A stretch of 64,000 nt of DNA from Poecilobothrus nobilitatus. Its lineage: Eukaryota; Arthropoda; Insecta; Diptera; Dolichopodidae. The DNA lies in assembly GCA_947095535.1 (NCBI GenBank), contig OX352774.1, positions 234,633,825 to 234,697,824 of the forward strand, in the 5' to 3' direction. A model generated the notes under the pieces. That model was not told the origin of the DNA. It did not search any database and saw only the letters and a program-made list of their open reading frames with translations. A program made the position numbers and the translations under genes. Below are positions 35,505 through 48,410 of the stretch, piece after piece. The number at the start of each line of letters is the position of its first letter. The stretch's first letter is position 1.

Positions 35505-36518
35505 GCTGATGTCCCTCAGGGATTGGTTTTGTTTCCCACTCTCTTCTTAATATTTATCAATGACCTACTTTCAATAACCTCCAATCTAATACATAGTTTC
35601 GCAGATGACAGAATCTTTGTAGCTTCCTGTGTTTTTCATAGTCGCTATGGTATTAATCACCAGTTTAATAGAACAGCAAGAAATTTCACTAACAGTGAGC
35701 TAAATAATGAATTAGCGAAAACCCAAAAATGGAGTATAGTCAACAGAGTTGATTTCAATACCAAAAAATCCTAATGCTTTTTAATCTCACGTAAAATAGC
35801 TACTACTACACCCAACCTGATATTTCAAGGTGAAGCTTTGCAGCACTCAACAGATTTAAACATTCTGGGCATCGAGTTAAATCAAAAATTGACTTGGTCA
35901 AATCAGATTTTTGGTATAGCTAAAGATGCTGCTAAATATCTGGGTTTCTTGTAACACTGTAAAGCTCACTTTTCTCCTTCCGATTTTCTCAACATCTATA
36001 AAATGTATATGAGGCCGAAAATGGAGTATAACGGACATATTTGGGCTGGGGTTCTCCAAACAGCGCTGGGTTATCACCACTGTCGAACTGTCAAGATGGC
36101 GCAAGACAGCATTCGGAAAATCGTTTGTCATGCTCACGTCGCGTTTATGGAACCTTATGCACACACATGTGTTGCCTAAATTCATTAGTATACGTTGGTA
36201 ATTCATTTGTGTACGATATAACGAAATTCAAGAAGAACATTAACATCCTTCTTCAAAATAACTATCCAAATTTTTCCCTTCATCCTCCATAATTCCAATT
36301 TCCATTGCATTCTTAAATCCAATTTCCCAAGTTATTCTTCCCTCATACTTTTCCCCAAAACCATGCTGTACATTATATTATTATATAATAAAGGACCCAT
36401 CCTAAGGTTTGGTTTTAAAGGAGGTGATTTTGCTTGGTTAGAGTCCTACACTACTCAGAGAAATCTCGTCCAGCTCCTTTGAGTGAGTTTTGATGTTTTC
36501 CACCGTCCCTCGTTAAAA
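35505..36518 (+). pseudogene. Non-LTR retrotransposon reverse transcriptase, decayed 3' half
   Basis: From about 35505 the plus strand reads DVPQG then FPTLFLIFINDLL and HSFADD, the palm-domain motifs of a LINE reverse transcriptase; the catalytic F-A-D-D is at 35598-35609. The same frame continues past stops at 35772-35774 and 35952-35954 through ILGIELNQKLTW, KDAAKYLGFL and RPKMEYNGHIWAG, typical of the thumb region in jockey-clade elements. The following ~400 bases of the usual protein are missing. A C-terminal-like ITKFKKNIN appears in another frame at about 36218-36245. A 3' untranslated region follows to about 36518 and matches 26104-26186 in reverse. The endonuclease and N-terminal RT are absent. 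It is a 5'-truncated, internally deleted, dead copy. The clade is inferred from remembered motifs. Confidence 0.85.
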
Positions 36519-38244
36519 GAAAAACTAAATCAATTAATTTTGAAGAAAAAATTCAACTTGAAAATGTGGAAAATTTAATGTATTTTTTCCGCTCTTTAAA
36601 AATAACCAATATGAATTTTTTATTAGTGTTTTCTGTTAATAAATAATTTTTTTTTTTTTATTTATTTTTAATTTTCCTAGTTAAAAATACCAGGACAAAA
36701 TTTAGATATATTTTTCACTAGGATCTGGTCTCACAAAAAAAAACTTTTCATAAGTGAATAAATAACAAAATGTTCATTTTAATATAATAATAGTAACATT
36801 TTTGTTTTTGGGTTTTTTGCAATATTTTGAATAATAGATTGATTAGCTATGGTTCGAAACACCACTGCCGAAATACTAAAATCAAAAATTTATACGTAGT
36901 TTTAATGATAACTTTCTCGACCTTAATATTTCTTTTCCTTGCTCTTCAGATTTTCAATTTGAATATACTTTTTGCTCTGTAATTATTAATTTAGTGAATG
37001 AAGCCGTTATTTATTTTCATTTTATACAATAGGAAAGGTAACCATATGAAGTATTGTTCCTATCTTAAATACAATAAAAATTTATAACGATTTTTCAATT
37101 CATTTAAAGTCACTAATAAAATCCATCAAAATACAGATCATGAATAATAAATTTTTTAATTTTTTTTTTTTAGTTTAAATGCCACAAACACATGCTGCAT
37201 ATTAATAGATTACATCATACTCTGATTATTTTCTTAAAAAAATAAAAGCTATTTATTTAGAATTTTCGAAAATAGTATTATATTTTTTCTATATTTTTTA
37301 ATCGCTTAATAGTTTTAGCAAACCATTATTTATATTTTTTTGTATTTTAAATTTTTAGCTCGTTAAAAAATATAAAAAATATTTAAAAATTTGTTAATTT
37401 AATTCAGAAAAAGTAGCAGAAAATAAGAAAATAAAAACGATATTTAACCTTTAAGTTAGGGGGTTTTTCCAAGGTTTTTCCATCAATCAATTATATATGA
37501 TTTGGCGTGTGTACGAAATTCTTGGATGTATGTATGTGCAAATTTTTTTTACCTTGTTTTATTCTAATTTTTATTTAGGGTCGCTTAAACCATTATGCGT
37601 AATAAATAATATTATTTTATTCTTTTACTGATCGCTATACAAAAGATTTGATTGCGATTGCCAAATAAGTATAAAATATAAAGCATAGCATTTATTAAAA
37701 ATTTACTAACAATACCTAACTTTAATTTAGAATTAATAATTTCCAAGCTCATACGATACGAAAAAATGATTTAGACAAGTGGATACAGTCAAAGTTCACT
37801 AAATAGAGGTAAGTATGTGTTAGTTAAAAGTAAGTGGGAACAAATTTAGTCAAATTTTTATGCAAAATTTATAAAAAGTCTAAACAAACTCAATGTGAAA
37901 AGAGTTTTTTTTGCTGTTAACAGAAGGGTTAAATTGACAAACTAATATATTGTATTAATATTTTATTTATTAACTAAAGCATTTAAAATTATTTAATTGG
38001 AATTGGAATTTAATTGTAATTCTTTTTGAAAGAATTATTGATGCTTTAATAAATATTTATAATAAACATTTATTACGTAGTGTTATTGAATTGTGTTGCC
38101 CAAAACTAGAAAGTTTTCTTTCTTACAATCTTCTTTAGAACGTAATAATAACATTATACTCTATTGAAATGTCTGTATTATAATAATTTTGCCTATAAGT
38201 ATGCAATTCATACAAATAATTTACAATTAATAAAATGGAACCGT
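36519..38244. other. AT-rich DNA without recognisable genes
   Basis: A B-box-like GGTTCGAAACACC lies near 36851, without a matching A box. Nothing else is recognised. Confidence 0.5.
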
Positions 38245-38320
38245 AGATACGGAGCCAGGGTCACCTAGTAGTTAATAACCGAGGGAGTGCGGTTTCAAAT
38301 CCTGTTCAGTTGGCAACTGT
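38245..38320 (+). repeat. tRNA-like SINE head
   Basis: GTCACCTAGTAGTTAATAAC at about 38260 is A-box-like. ACCGAGGGAGTGC and a B-box-like GGTTTCAAATCC (38291-38302) follow. The ACCGAGGGAGTGC block is shared with 22114-22126, so this is a repeated element and not a tRNA gene. Confidence 0.5.
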
Positions 38321-39918
38321 TTTTGAATTGTAAGGAAAATTAATGAAAAATTAATTTTTCTTAACAAATCCCTCTTGTTACAAATAATTGAATGTTAATA
38401 ATGTGTAATATTATGGTATAAACAAAATAAATAATATAACTATATATATTTATAATAGTATTCTATCTATATATAATGGTTTTAGTAACCTATGGTTTAG
38501 TAATATAGCATTATTCTATGTCAAATATACATATACAGTGATATGTTAAATTAATATAAAAAAAAAAAAAAATGTATTTAAAATTTTTTGTAATCTTAGT
38601 CTAAATCTACGTCAGTTATTAACTTAGAAAAAAAATGTTCTAAATTAAATCCTTATAATTAATAAGCATTACATTATGCAAATAAGAGTATTCAAAAAAT
38701 AAACACAAGTAACGGAATACGGAGTATTAAACGGTGATTTGGTATTTTCTGTCTATATCAGAATATTAATAGATACGTCACCGTTTTTAAAGATCCTTTG
38801 GAGAGCCAAAAACATAAAATAAAAGCTATATGTATAATATAAACTTCTAAATTTCTAAAATATTAAATCGAAAAAAATTTTAAATTTTAGGCAAGAGCGT
38901 GTAAATGTCATTTTCGAGTTTTTCCGAGTTTTTGGTTTCTTTTTAAGAATTGATTTTCAATTTTATCTTTTTTTTTTATCAATGAAAGATAATTTTTAAT
39001 TTTGTACTACAAAATTAAATATGAAAAATATTGAAATTGATAAATAAAACTAGAATTTAAAATATGTATCAAAATTATTATTACTCGTAGAAATCTATAA
39101 AATCTAGAATTAAGAAATCTAAGATTTAAATGAAATAAGTTTTGAAAATAAAAATTGTATTATACAAATTTTAAACTTAAAACTAAACAAAAACTTAAAA
39201 CTAAGTAAAAAACTTCTTTAAATTCATTTATTATAAAAATAAACTGGAAGTAATCGTACCTATAAATAACGTTAACATTTAAAATACCTCCCTTTTACTT
39301 AGGGGTGCCAGCAGTGGCGGTTTGTACATTAGGGACTATGACATTGCAGTGTTACTAATACTAAAGAAAAAAGTGTCTATAAAATCTTTTTAAATTGAAA
39401 GTTATAAATTAATACTACTTAATAATTATTAAATTAAATATCCAAAAAATGTTAATACGGCACTGAAATCTTTTAATTTTACTCTAAAACTTTTTCCATA
39501 TCACAATGTTTATCATCATTTTATATTTATGATTAAATGGTTTTGAATTGTAATTCCAAATGATTTTACTTGATGTTTTATTTTTTCTACTTTTCTTTTA
39601 ATTAAGTCTATTCAATAGTTTTTCAGTTACCATAAATTTTCCAATTACTATTAATTTAGAACAATACCTTAAGAGGTTCTTACTTTTGTTAATATAATTT
39701 GATTTATATTATAATATGTATGTATATATCGATTAAATTTATGATAATAGCCGGAAGTTTTTTTTTTATGTACTTTGATTTTTTGATACATGCTTCAACA
39801 TTCTTTTAAGAAAAAGGATAGTTCAGAAGTTTTCTTTTCTAATTAGAAAATTTTGTCTAGAAATGAAACAATAAAATGGATAGTATTGAAATATCGTCTA
39901 ACATTAATGAATAAAAAA
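38321..39918. other. AT-rich DNA; small hairpin
   Basis: A hairpin with an outer 9-bp stem, AAACGGTGA (38729-38737) and TCACCGTTT (38778-38786), and weak inner pairing is seen. A GC-richer patch at 39301-39345 contains CAGTGGCGG, reminiscent of hAT termini but with no partner found. No gene is seen. Confidence 0.4.
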
Positions 39919-40131
39919 TTACCTTTCAGAGTCTTTTATCCGAACCGTATTGGTTGACTTTACAACAGAAGAAAATTTTAGAAATTGATTGATGGATATT
40001 AGAATTGATTCATTGAGAACGGAAACGCAATTACGGCGGGAATAATTCAGATCCGTATTTATTGCCGCAGTAATAATTTCACTATTATTGAAAACGCAAA
40101 ACAAAATCGGAGCAGTAAAGTTTTTTGACAT
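39919..40131 (-). other. Candidate first coding exon, unidentified
   Basis: A 70-codon frame opens with ATG at 40129-40131 and ends where GAAAG meets GTAATT, a plausible splice donor that also creates the in-frame stop. Residue use is balanced (MSKNFTAPILFCVF, NYSRRNCVSVLNES), unlike the Phe/Lys/Asn-rich chance frames elsewhere. The block is less AT-rich than its surroundings. I find no domain and no convincing next exon downstream on the minus strand. It may be a real exon, a gene remnant, or chance. Confidence 0.3.
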
Positions 40132-42649
40132 TTAAATTTCTCAAAAAATTATGTATTACGGAAATTTAAAACTCAACTGTTTAAAAAAATTAATTGAATT
40201 TGACAGCTGTAGTTCACTATATATTAATACCTATTTTTGTATTATCTTACAAAACAATTACAATTATTTCGTACAAAACTGTTTAGTGTTTTGATATTAA
40301 TTAAATAAAAATAAAATGCAATTCAAGGAGTGGTAAAAATATCTAGTCTTTCTTAAATTGTATGAATCCGCAATAAAATTTGTGCGAATAGCAAATGTCA
40401 AAATTTTCATACAAATTATAATCTGCGGTTGAAATGCGTTTTGAATTATACCCCAAAAAAATGTACCGCTAAACATTACTTTCTTCCTAATTATAAGAAA
40501 TCTAAGAAAGGAGATTGTCTAATTAACTCTCTCTCTTATGGAAGAATAAACTTTATTATGTCGCTTTACATTATAAATATATTCTGATAGGAATTATTGA
40601 TCTCGGCAATTCTTCACTCAATTATGACGTCAGAAAGTACTAGATTCTATCACATATAGTAATTGTTAACTTGTTTTGCTCTTGCTTCAAACAAGTTGGG
40701 ATTTTTAATAGCTGTGGAAATATTATTGGAATAGCACCTAAAGTCCATTGAACAGTTGTTTTGACAGTCGCTCATCGAGTCAGTTAATATCCCAAAATAT
40801 CGGATGATGGTTTCCTAGTCCGAAGCCAAATTTTTTTTTTAATTTGCAAACTTTGGTTTTCATAACAAGTCTAAAAAATTTCATAAAATTAAAAACGTCA
40901 TTCCTTTAGAAGAAATATTTTACCTTATTAAAGTCACAAACCTCTGTATTTCGAAACAAAGAACAATATTGTTTATGTAGTGTAATAACCGATGGTCCTG
41001 AAAGTTAGTGCTAAAAAAAAGTAGTTGTATTTTTTGTAAATATATACTTAATAAAAGTAATTATAATAATTATCGAGTGCAATGGTTCAGGGTTCAGATT
41101 TAAGGAATAATTGAATTCAAAATTTCCGAAGTTGATCATAAAAATTGTGTTAGGAACAATTCCACTTCATTTATTCATACTTTGCTGTAAGATAAAATGT
41201 TTAAATAATATTGTTTGTATTCATTTATGTAAATATGAATAAATAATATGTTTATTTCTTTATTAATTAATACGATAATATTGTTGTTTAATGATTATTA
41301 AAAACATTCCATTATTAAAATAATTCTAATGATAATTAATAATATAATCTAATAAAGGAAGATTTTGATCTATTACATTTTAATTTATGTAATTCTCTAC
41401 CTCAATCTATAACAAAAAAGAAAAACAATTATTTTTTTAATTCCTTTTTTACCTATTAGTTCAATATTAAATGAAATCTATAGATCTTACTACAGTTTTT
41501 CATTAGTATTCTTTTGTTTTTTTGTGATTGTTGTTTAAAAGTTTTATAATAATACACTATATATGATATATTCAACACATATCACACATCGTACACTTAT
41601 AATATAAAACTATCTATAAATATGATAATGTACATATATCATAACAAAATAAATTATATGTATACAAAAATATCCACCCAAAACTTGTTATAATATAATA
41701 TTAACAATAACAATATATAGAAGTTACAGATTACAAGAGGGTAAGAAAAATTTCAATATGTATCTATGTACCTATTGTTGATCTATAGGTTTGCTTCGAT
41801 AATGATAATATAATATGTATTCACAATAGGAGTTTGAAAATTAAAGTCAATATAAATTGAATTAATGTACATATAGGTATGTACAAAGTATAAAATATCC
41901 TTATCATCACTACGGTCATCATTTTAATCTGATGCCCTTAGATTAGTACTCAAATCTTATTATTATTGTGGTATGTTAGGTTTTTTTTTTTTGGATATCA
42001 TGTAGTTACAAAACCATTCCAAGGTTATTTTCAGGTATTATAAATATGTAATATGTGAAGAATATAACATTATATAATACATAATATTATTCATATAGCC
42101 TTCGGAAAATAATCTTGTACTTTGTTTTTTATTTTTGATGGTCTTTTTTTGTTTTCTTTTGTTCTTATGGTTGAAAAATTTTTCTAGAATAAAATTTGAT
42201 TAATTTTTTTATATTTAGTTTTTTTTCTCCCTCCTTCCTCTTCATGTAAATAGATTATTGTGATAGTTTAATTAATTTACAAATTTTAAAATTATTGTAA
42301 AAAAAAATTATTGTAAAAAAAAAAAATGTTTGCCCAAAGAGATGAATTAAATGTATAGAAATTTAAATAAAGAGGAATTCTCAAATAAATATTATTCACA
42401 TATTTTTATATCTATTACGATTTAAAAACAAATTTTAAGGTTCACAAATTTAATCTTATTATAAAAATGTGGAAAAGTGAGGAGCATACATTGTGTGAAC
42501 TTCAGGATTCTCTTGTACAAACATAATATATTATGATGTTTCCATTAAATTTAATTATCTTTTCTAAAATTTCAGATATTTGACTTAATTAACTACATAT
42601 AGACAGATAATAGAGAAAAATATTTTAAATAAGTATACTTATTTATGGG
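40132..42649. other. AT-rich DNA without recognisable genes
   Basis: Only AT-rich, partly microsatellite-like text is visible (for example around 41540-41900). Confidence 0.5.
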
Positions 42650-43260
42650 AAATTTCGAGTTGTGTGATAAAAACTCGAACCCGTTCTCCGATTCAATCAA
42701 ATTTCACAGAAGATATTGCCATAAAACTTGATTATCTTTTGCAAAATTTTAAATGACAGTCTATGACGACCACTTGAACCTGTTGTGCTAGAACAACCAA
42801 ACTTCACAGAAGTTAATGTCAAAAAAATGTATCTCTTAAAAATATCACATGTTTTAGCTTTATTAAATACCAAGATATGAGGACATAAATTATGCTCACA
42901 TAAAAAAATAAGTTATATGGTGGCAAAAGCCAAAGAAATTGGCAGAAGTTGTTCTTATAAAACTTTTCACAAAATTGCATAGCTAGCTTCTATAGATTAT
43001 GAGTTATTTCCATATAAATAGAGCAGTTATATGATAGCTACACGGACACCCTGGTTGAATATCCTCAATAAAATAATGAAATTAACAATTTTACAAAGGT
43101 GCAGAAATGTTATAATTTCAGAATTCTAGCTCCTTCTTTTTTGAGTTATCGTCCGGACAGATGTTCGTAAAAATTGATTCCGAATTCTATTCTAAATAAG
43201 ATTACTTTATTATATCTAATCCATCTCTTTTAAAGTTTCATAAACGTGATGTTATATTTG
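42650..43260 (+). repeat. Degenerate repeat related to the (GGAC)n families
   Basis: TTTCAGAATTCTAGCTCCTT, then TTTTTTGAGTTATCGTCCGG and ACAGATG (about 43119-43163), parallel the text that precedes the (GGAC)n tracts of Rep-B and Rep-C (TTCTAGCTTTCTTAG, GAGTTAGCGTGC; TTTTTTGAGTTATCGTGCG). Upstream are short repeated blocks around ATTTCACAGAAG and AACTTCACAGAAG (about 42700 and 42801). No ends are visible. It is probably an old relative. Confidence 0.45.
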
Positions 43261-43337
43261 ACCTCAAACATAATGGCTAGTTTACCTCTAGGGAGCCTAT
43301 TCAAAATGGTAAGAAGTAGAATATAACAATTTGTATC

Positions 43338-46012
43338 CTTTAGTACAGTATTTCTCAAACTCTGAGCTCTCTTCTCAAGCTCTGACAAGGGAGCCGCGAA
43401 ATATTTAAGTAATATACTCTTTAAAAATTTTTAAATTCGTATTTAAAAATATAAATAAATTTATATGAAAAATCATTTCTACATTTATAATTTTCAAAAC
43501 CGTTATTTTTTTAAATTTTATTTCTTAGTAGGTTTAGATACATAGCAACACATAAATATACTTTTAAATTTTAAGAGATTTTTAGAAAATAATCGTAGTA
43601 TCACCATTTGTTGATGTATGTCGTTTCAACATTGTCAGAATTTGTATTGTTTTGTAGGATTATATTAAAAGTTAAAAGTGTTAAAAAAGTGAATTTATTA
43701 AAAAATGTTTATTTTTTAAAATATTCTAAAATTTATATATATTCGAGGTAATTATTATTTCTTTAATTATCAAATAGCTTTAATTTCTTAAAAATTTTAA
43801 CAATTCATTAGTACCTTGAAAAATGGATAAGTGGTTAATAAAAACACATAAACAGCGAGAACATAATGAAGATATAGAAGCATCGGCAGAACCAACTTCT
43901 GCGACGGACTCAACTATACCAGAAATTCCTCCACTAACATCAACATTAACAACTAGCATTAAAAGAAAAATCCCACCAGATAATAATAATACACGTCAAT
44001 TACAAAATCGTAAATATGATTCTGATTATTTGAAATATGGATTTATTTCGTCTACAATCAATAATCAAGAAAGACCTATGTGTGTAATTTGTTTCACCCA
44101 ACTATCAAACGACAGCATGAGGCCAGGGAAACTAATTCGTCATTTAGCTACTTTGCATCCTGTATATAAAAATAAGCCACTTGATTTTTTTCAAAGAAAG
44201 GCAGCCGCTCAAAAGGGACAAACAAGTTCGCTTTCAAAATATACCAAACTAACAGACGACCTGTTAAAAGCATCATATGAAGTTGCGCTATTAATTGCAA
44301 AGACAAAAAAACCTTATACCATTGGAGAAGATCTTATATTACCAGCAGCAATTAAAATTTGTGAAATTATACGCAACGAAAAAATTGCTAATCCTTTAAA
44401 ATCTATTTCTATCTCAAACGATACCATGAAAAGAAGAATTGATAGCATGGGAGATAATATTAAAACCTAATTAATATCTCGTATTATACAGAGTAATTTT
44501 TTCGCAATACAACTTGATGAATCGACTGATATAACAAATTACGCACAATTAATGGTTTTTGTAAGATATCAGTATAACAACGAAGTTCATGACGATTTAC
44601 TTTTTTGTCGAGAGCTTTTAACAACAACAAGAGGTATTGATATTTTCGTAAAAGTAGATGAGTTCTTTTCAGAGAATAAACTTGAATGGTCAAAATGTGT
44701 AGGAGTTTGCACAGATGGTGCAGCAGCAATGACTGGGAGAATTTCGGGATTCAAAGCAGAAGTACAAAAAGTATCGCCAAGTGCCCAACATATTCACTGT
44801 ATTATACACAGAGAACATTTAGTTTTTCGTCAAATGTGTTACGAACTCAGTGAAATTTTGAGTGGAGTTACAGCTATTTTTAATTTTGTAAAAAACCGTG
44901 CTGTAAACTCGAGATTATTTAATATTTTATGTAAAGAGATGGGATCAGAACATGTGGTTTTATTGTATCATACTGAAGTAAGGTGGCTTTCACGTGGTAA
45001 AGTATTAAAAAGAATTGTAGAACTTAGAGATGAGCTTCGTATATTTCTTTTAGATAAAAATCCAAATCTTGCTTCGTACTTTAGTGATGAAAAGTGGATG
45101 TGTCTAGTATCCTACTTAGCAGATTTTTTTGATAAAGTAAATGAATTAAATCTTTCTCTGCAGGGAAAAGATACCAACATTTTAGTACTGAATACAAAAC
45201 TTATTGCTTTCCAACAAAAGCTTTGTTTATGGTCAAATTATATTAACGAAGGAAATATGGAAATGTTCCCATGTCTAAATGAGATTCTTACCACCAATGA
45301 AATATTAATCTCAACTTCAATTAAAAAAATTATACTAAATCATATTGACGAATCTAAACGATTTTTTATTAAATATTTTCCAAACATAAATGAGGACCGA
45401 AAATACGACTGGATAAGAATGCCATTTGCTAAAACATTGAAATATGATCATATTACTTTGGTGGTTAAAGAAGAATTGATATCAGATCAGATGATTCTGT
45501 TGAATTGGAGTTTAATGAAAAAAGTCTTACAGAATTTTGGATAAGGCGACAGCGAGAACATCCATCCATCGCAAAAGAAGCATTGCTAAATTTAATGCCT
45601 TTTGCTACAACGTATCTTTGCGAAACTGCTTTTTCTTCATTGCTAATAATTAAAAATAAACATAGATCGTGCCTTTCATCGAACGCTTTGGAGCAAAACC
45701 TTCGAATTAGTATTTCTGAAATTTCACCGGATATTGATTATTTATGTAAAAATATGCAATCACATTCCTCTCATTAAGTAATTATTTTGGTGGGAAATTA
45801 TAATTTTTTTTTATTTTATATAATATGTATTATTATTGTACTTGATTTGAAAGAATTTTATTTTTGAAGTAATATATAGATATTAAAAATATTGATTAAA
45901 AAAGTAATGATAAATAGTGTTTTATTAGTGTTATTTTTTGGGGAGGATTTAATTTTTTTTTCAGCTTTAGGGAGCCACAATATAAAAAAGTTTGAGAAGC
46001 ACTGGTTTAGTA
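43338..46012 (+). mobile_element. hAT DNA transposon with TIRs and 8-bp target duplication
   Basis: The element spans 43346-46004 (2659 bp). The left end CAGTATTTCTCAAACT and the right end AGTTTGAGAAGCACTG form a 16-bp terminal inverted repeat with 14 matches. The flanks CTTTAGTA (43338-43345) and GTTTAGTA (46005-46012) match at 7 of 8 positions, the target-site duplication expected for hAT elements. It carries one transposase reading frame on the plus strand (43823-45777). Only light decay has occurred, so insertion is relatively recent compared with other elements here. Confidence 0.95.
43823..45777 (+). pseudogene. hAT transposase, ZBED5-like, broken by one stop and one frameshift
   Basis: The frame starts at ATG 43823 (MDKWLIK) and would total about 650 residues, normal for this family. 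A BED zinc finger is seen at residues 87-112: C87-x2-C90 and H107-x4-H112. After a single in-frame TAA (44468-44470) the same frame continues with LDESTD (Asp codon 44516-44518) and CTDGAAAMTG (Asp codon 44714-44716), the first two catalytic acidic positions of the RNase H-like fold, and HTEVRWLSRGKVL. Near 45480-45505 the frame shifts by one base. The next frame carries KSLTEFWI and LMPFATTYLCETAFSSL, the hAT C-terminal dimerisation region, ending at 45777. The enzyme would cut and rejoin the element ends in the nucleus. The two lesions make this copy inactive as read. In vertebrates and other animals the same family has given rise to ZBED-type host genes; nothing suggests that here. Confidence 0.92.
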
Positions 46013-48246
46013 TAAACATTTTTTGTTAATTCATGCAAATTAAGAAAATAGAATAAATAAGGAATAATGAATTTTGAGGATGGAATTACAAAATATTGTT
46101 AAAAAATTATACTTTCATTTGGCAATTGCATTAATTTTTTAAGGACATAATAAGACTCTATTTAAATAAAGGTATCATTTTAGCATATATTATATTACGC
46201 TTTTAACCATATTTTCAATTATTGACTGTCATTTAAATTGTTTTCAAAAAGATATCCATTATTCTTTTCTTAGACCTATACTAAAAAATAAATTTTAATT
46301 GATCCTTTAGTATTTAATATACCTATACCTTTCATATGAAATTGACTTCAAGCCGATTATAGTTTAAAGAAACAATAATAGTTGTCTTATAACAAATTTA
46401 CCCGCAATTGAATCTGATTTTCGCTTTCCTTCAGCATAATAAAACTCTATTAATTTTTAATCTATTCATTCCAATAAAGTTAATTAATTCAATATACTTT
46501 ACTTATTTTTAAATATATTAAATTATATTTTTTATTTGGATATATTTCACTTTATATTTTCTTTTTACAATTTTAAAGCACCCTCTTACACCATATTCCT
46601 TGATATTTTATCTGACTTGTTTACAAAATTTCTGCCTAATCACACTTTCGCGCCTCTATTCCAGAAAAAAAAATCAATTTAAAATTAAAAAATATTATAA
46701 AAGATTTTTTCAATTTTCATACACCCACATATTAATATAAATTTTTTTAGATTAATAAAATCAAAAATGTTCATGTTATTGAACTATAACATTAAATAGG
46801 ACATTTTCAATTTTTGTTTTTTTTTTTTTTTTCAGGGTCAATAATTTTATTCACAACCGTACATTTACCTTAATCCTAAACGCAAAGATCATTCATTAAA
46901 TTTTTATTTATTTTTGACACGTCATCTAATCATATTTGAAACCACAAATCCCTTGTGATGTTGAGAATTCATAAAACAAATATGAACCGCAAAATTTTTA
47001 ATTAAGTCATCATTTTTTAGAAGAAAAACCTATATATATGTATAGATGTAAAATCTATAAAAATAAGGTTTAAGATAAAAAGCAAAAAAATAACTCGAAG
47101 GATTCAACTTTAAGGATTATAATATATTCAGAGAGTTCTTTTTGATAAAAAAAAGGTCCTTTTTGATAGTATATAATATAATATTATATTATATAAAATA
47201 TTTTATGTATAACTGTGTTTTCTTTTTCTTACCTTTATAGAAAACCTAAAGTAGATGTATTTTTATATAAATGATGTCTAAAGATTCTTAAAAATTTAAT
47301 AAAAAAAATATTATCCTTAACAATTTATTGTTAGTATCCAGTAAAATTTCTCTCAAATTGATTACGATGACTGAGCAAATACAAACAAACCTCTTTTTTT
47401 AAGATGATATTTTAATTAGGAACGGTGTAACTAATTGATTTACAGGATAATTGAAAGGATTTTTTTTAAAGTATATACATTTCTTTTGCATATTAATTTG
47501 ATGCTAGAACTTTTAATTTCTTTTATCATATTTACATTTTTTGATGAAAATTTAAGTTTAGAAGCAAAATGTTGTTATTTTTTATCCTCTTTAAAGATGA
47601 TGAATAAACATATAATTATATAGTAATCGTTATACTAAAAATTAAGAAATTCTATTTTTAATATAATAATTTCAATGTCAATGATCTGAATAAGAATTAT
47701 ACTTTCTAATTACTTAATAAAATATATAATTAATAAGAAATTCTCTATTGAATTTACAATGAAATATGTAGGAATTATAAGTAACTCATTTAATTTCACT
47801 CCATTCTGAGTAGCTACACTTAGTTGATGGTCGCATCTGCATAGAAAATAATATTGATGTTACAGGAGAATAATTTTGAGAGGGGATTACTGTGAGTATC
47901 TCTATGAAATGCATTAATTGACTGCATGAGTCGCTACTTCAAACAAGTCTCACATCGGAGATAGGGTATACCACAAGTCATAAAATTTAGATTTAGGGAT
48001 GGTCGCGTTATCATCTCTTTGATACTATTTACACAAACTTTTAATAGTATATTCATTTAATAGTTATCCATTATTACTTTAAAAATATATTTAGCACATC
48101 AATTTTATAAGGTTTAATAGTCATTCCGCACGTAATACATAAAACCTAGCTTTTTTTTATTTTATCTTAAAACATACAGGTGGCAATTAACAGAATAAAA
48201 TATTTTAAATTATAAAAACTCAAAAATTTTTTTTTCATTTGACTAA
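46013..48246. other. AT-rich DNA without recognisable genes
   Basis: The frame at 47435-47623 is Phe/Leu/Ile-rich and likely chance. A patch of less AT-rich text at about 47808-48010 has no recognisable motif. Confidence 0.5.
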
Positions 48247-48410
48247 TATTTATTTATTTATTTATATACAGGTACCGTGGTACATAAATAACCCCTGTTT
48301 CCTGGTAGGAATGTGGGGTGTACGAGATATTATGTGATATATTAAGTATTTATATATTGCGATATATGAATATTTTTTTTTTTTATATTATAATTATTGT
48401 TCCCAGCCGG
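48247..48410 (-). mobile_element. tRNA-derived SINE, copy 2 (head missing)
   Basis: On the minus strand it matches 4046-4234 from CCGGCT through TATCTCGTACACCCCACATT and ACCACGGTACCTG to the AAAT-type tail. It lacks a stretch of about a dozen bases (AGCTACCTGGCAC) present in copy 1. Similarity stops at CCGGCT, so the tRNA-like head is absent or replaced. Confidence 0.75.

Noticed and set aside
35898..36206. 102-codon frame on the minus strand
   Set aside because: It is antisense to the non-LTR reverse transcriptase remnant and has no motif of its own.
44484..44729. 81-codon frame on the minus strand
   Set aside because: It is the antisense shadow of the hAT transposase.
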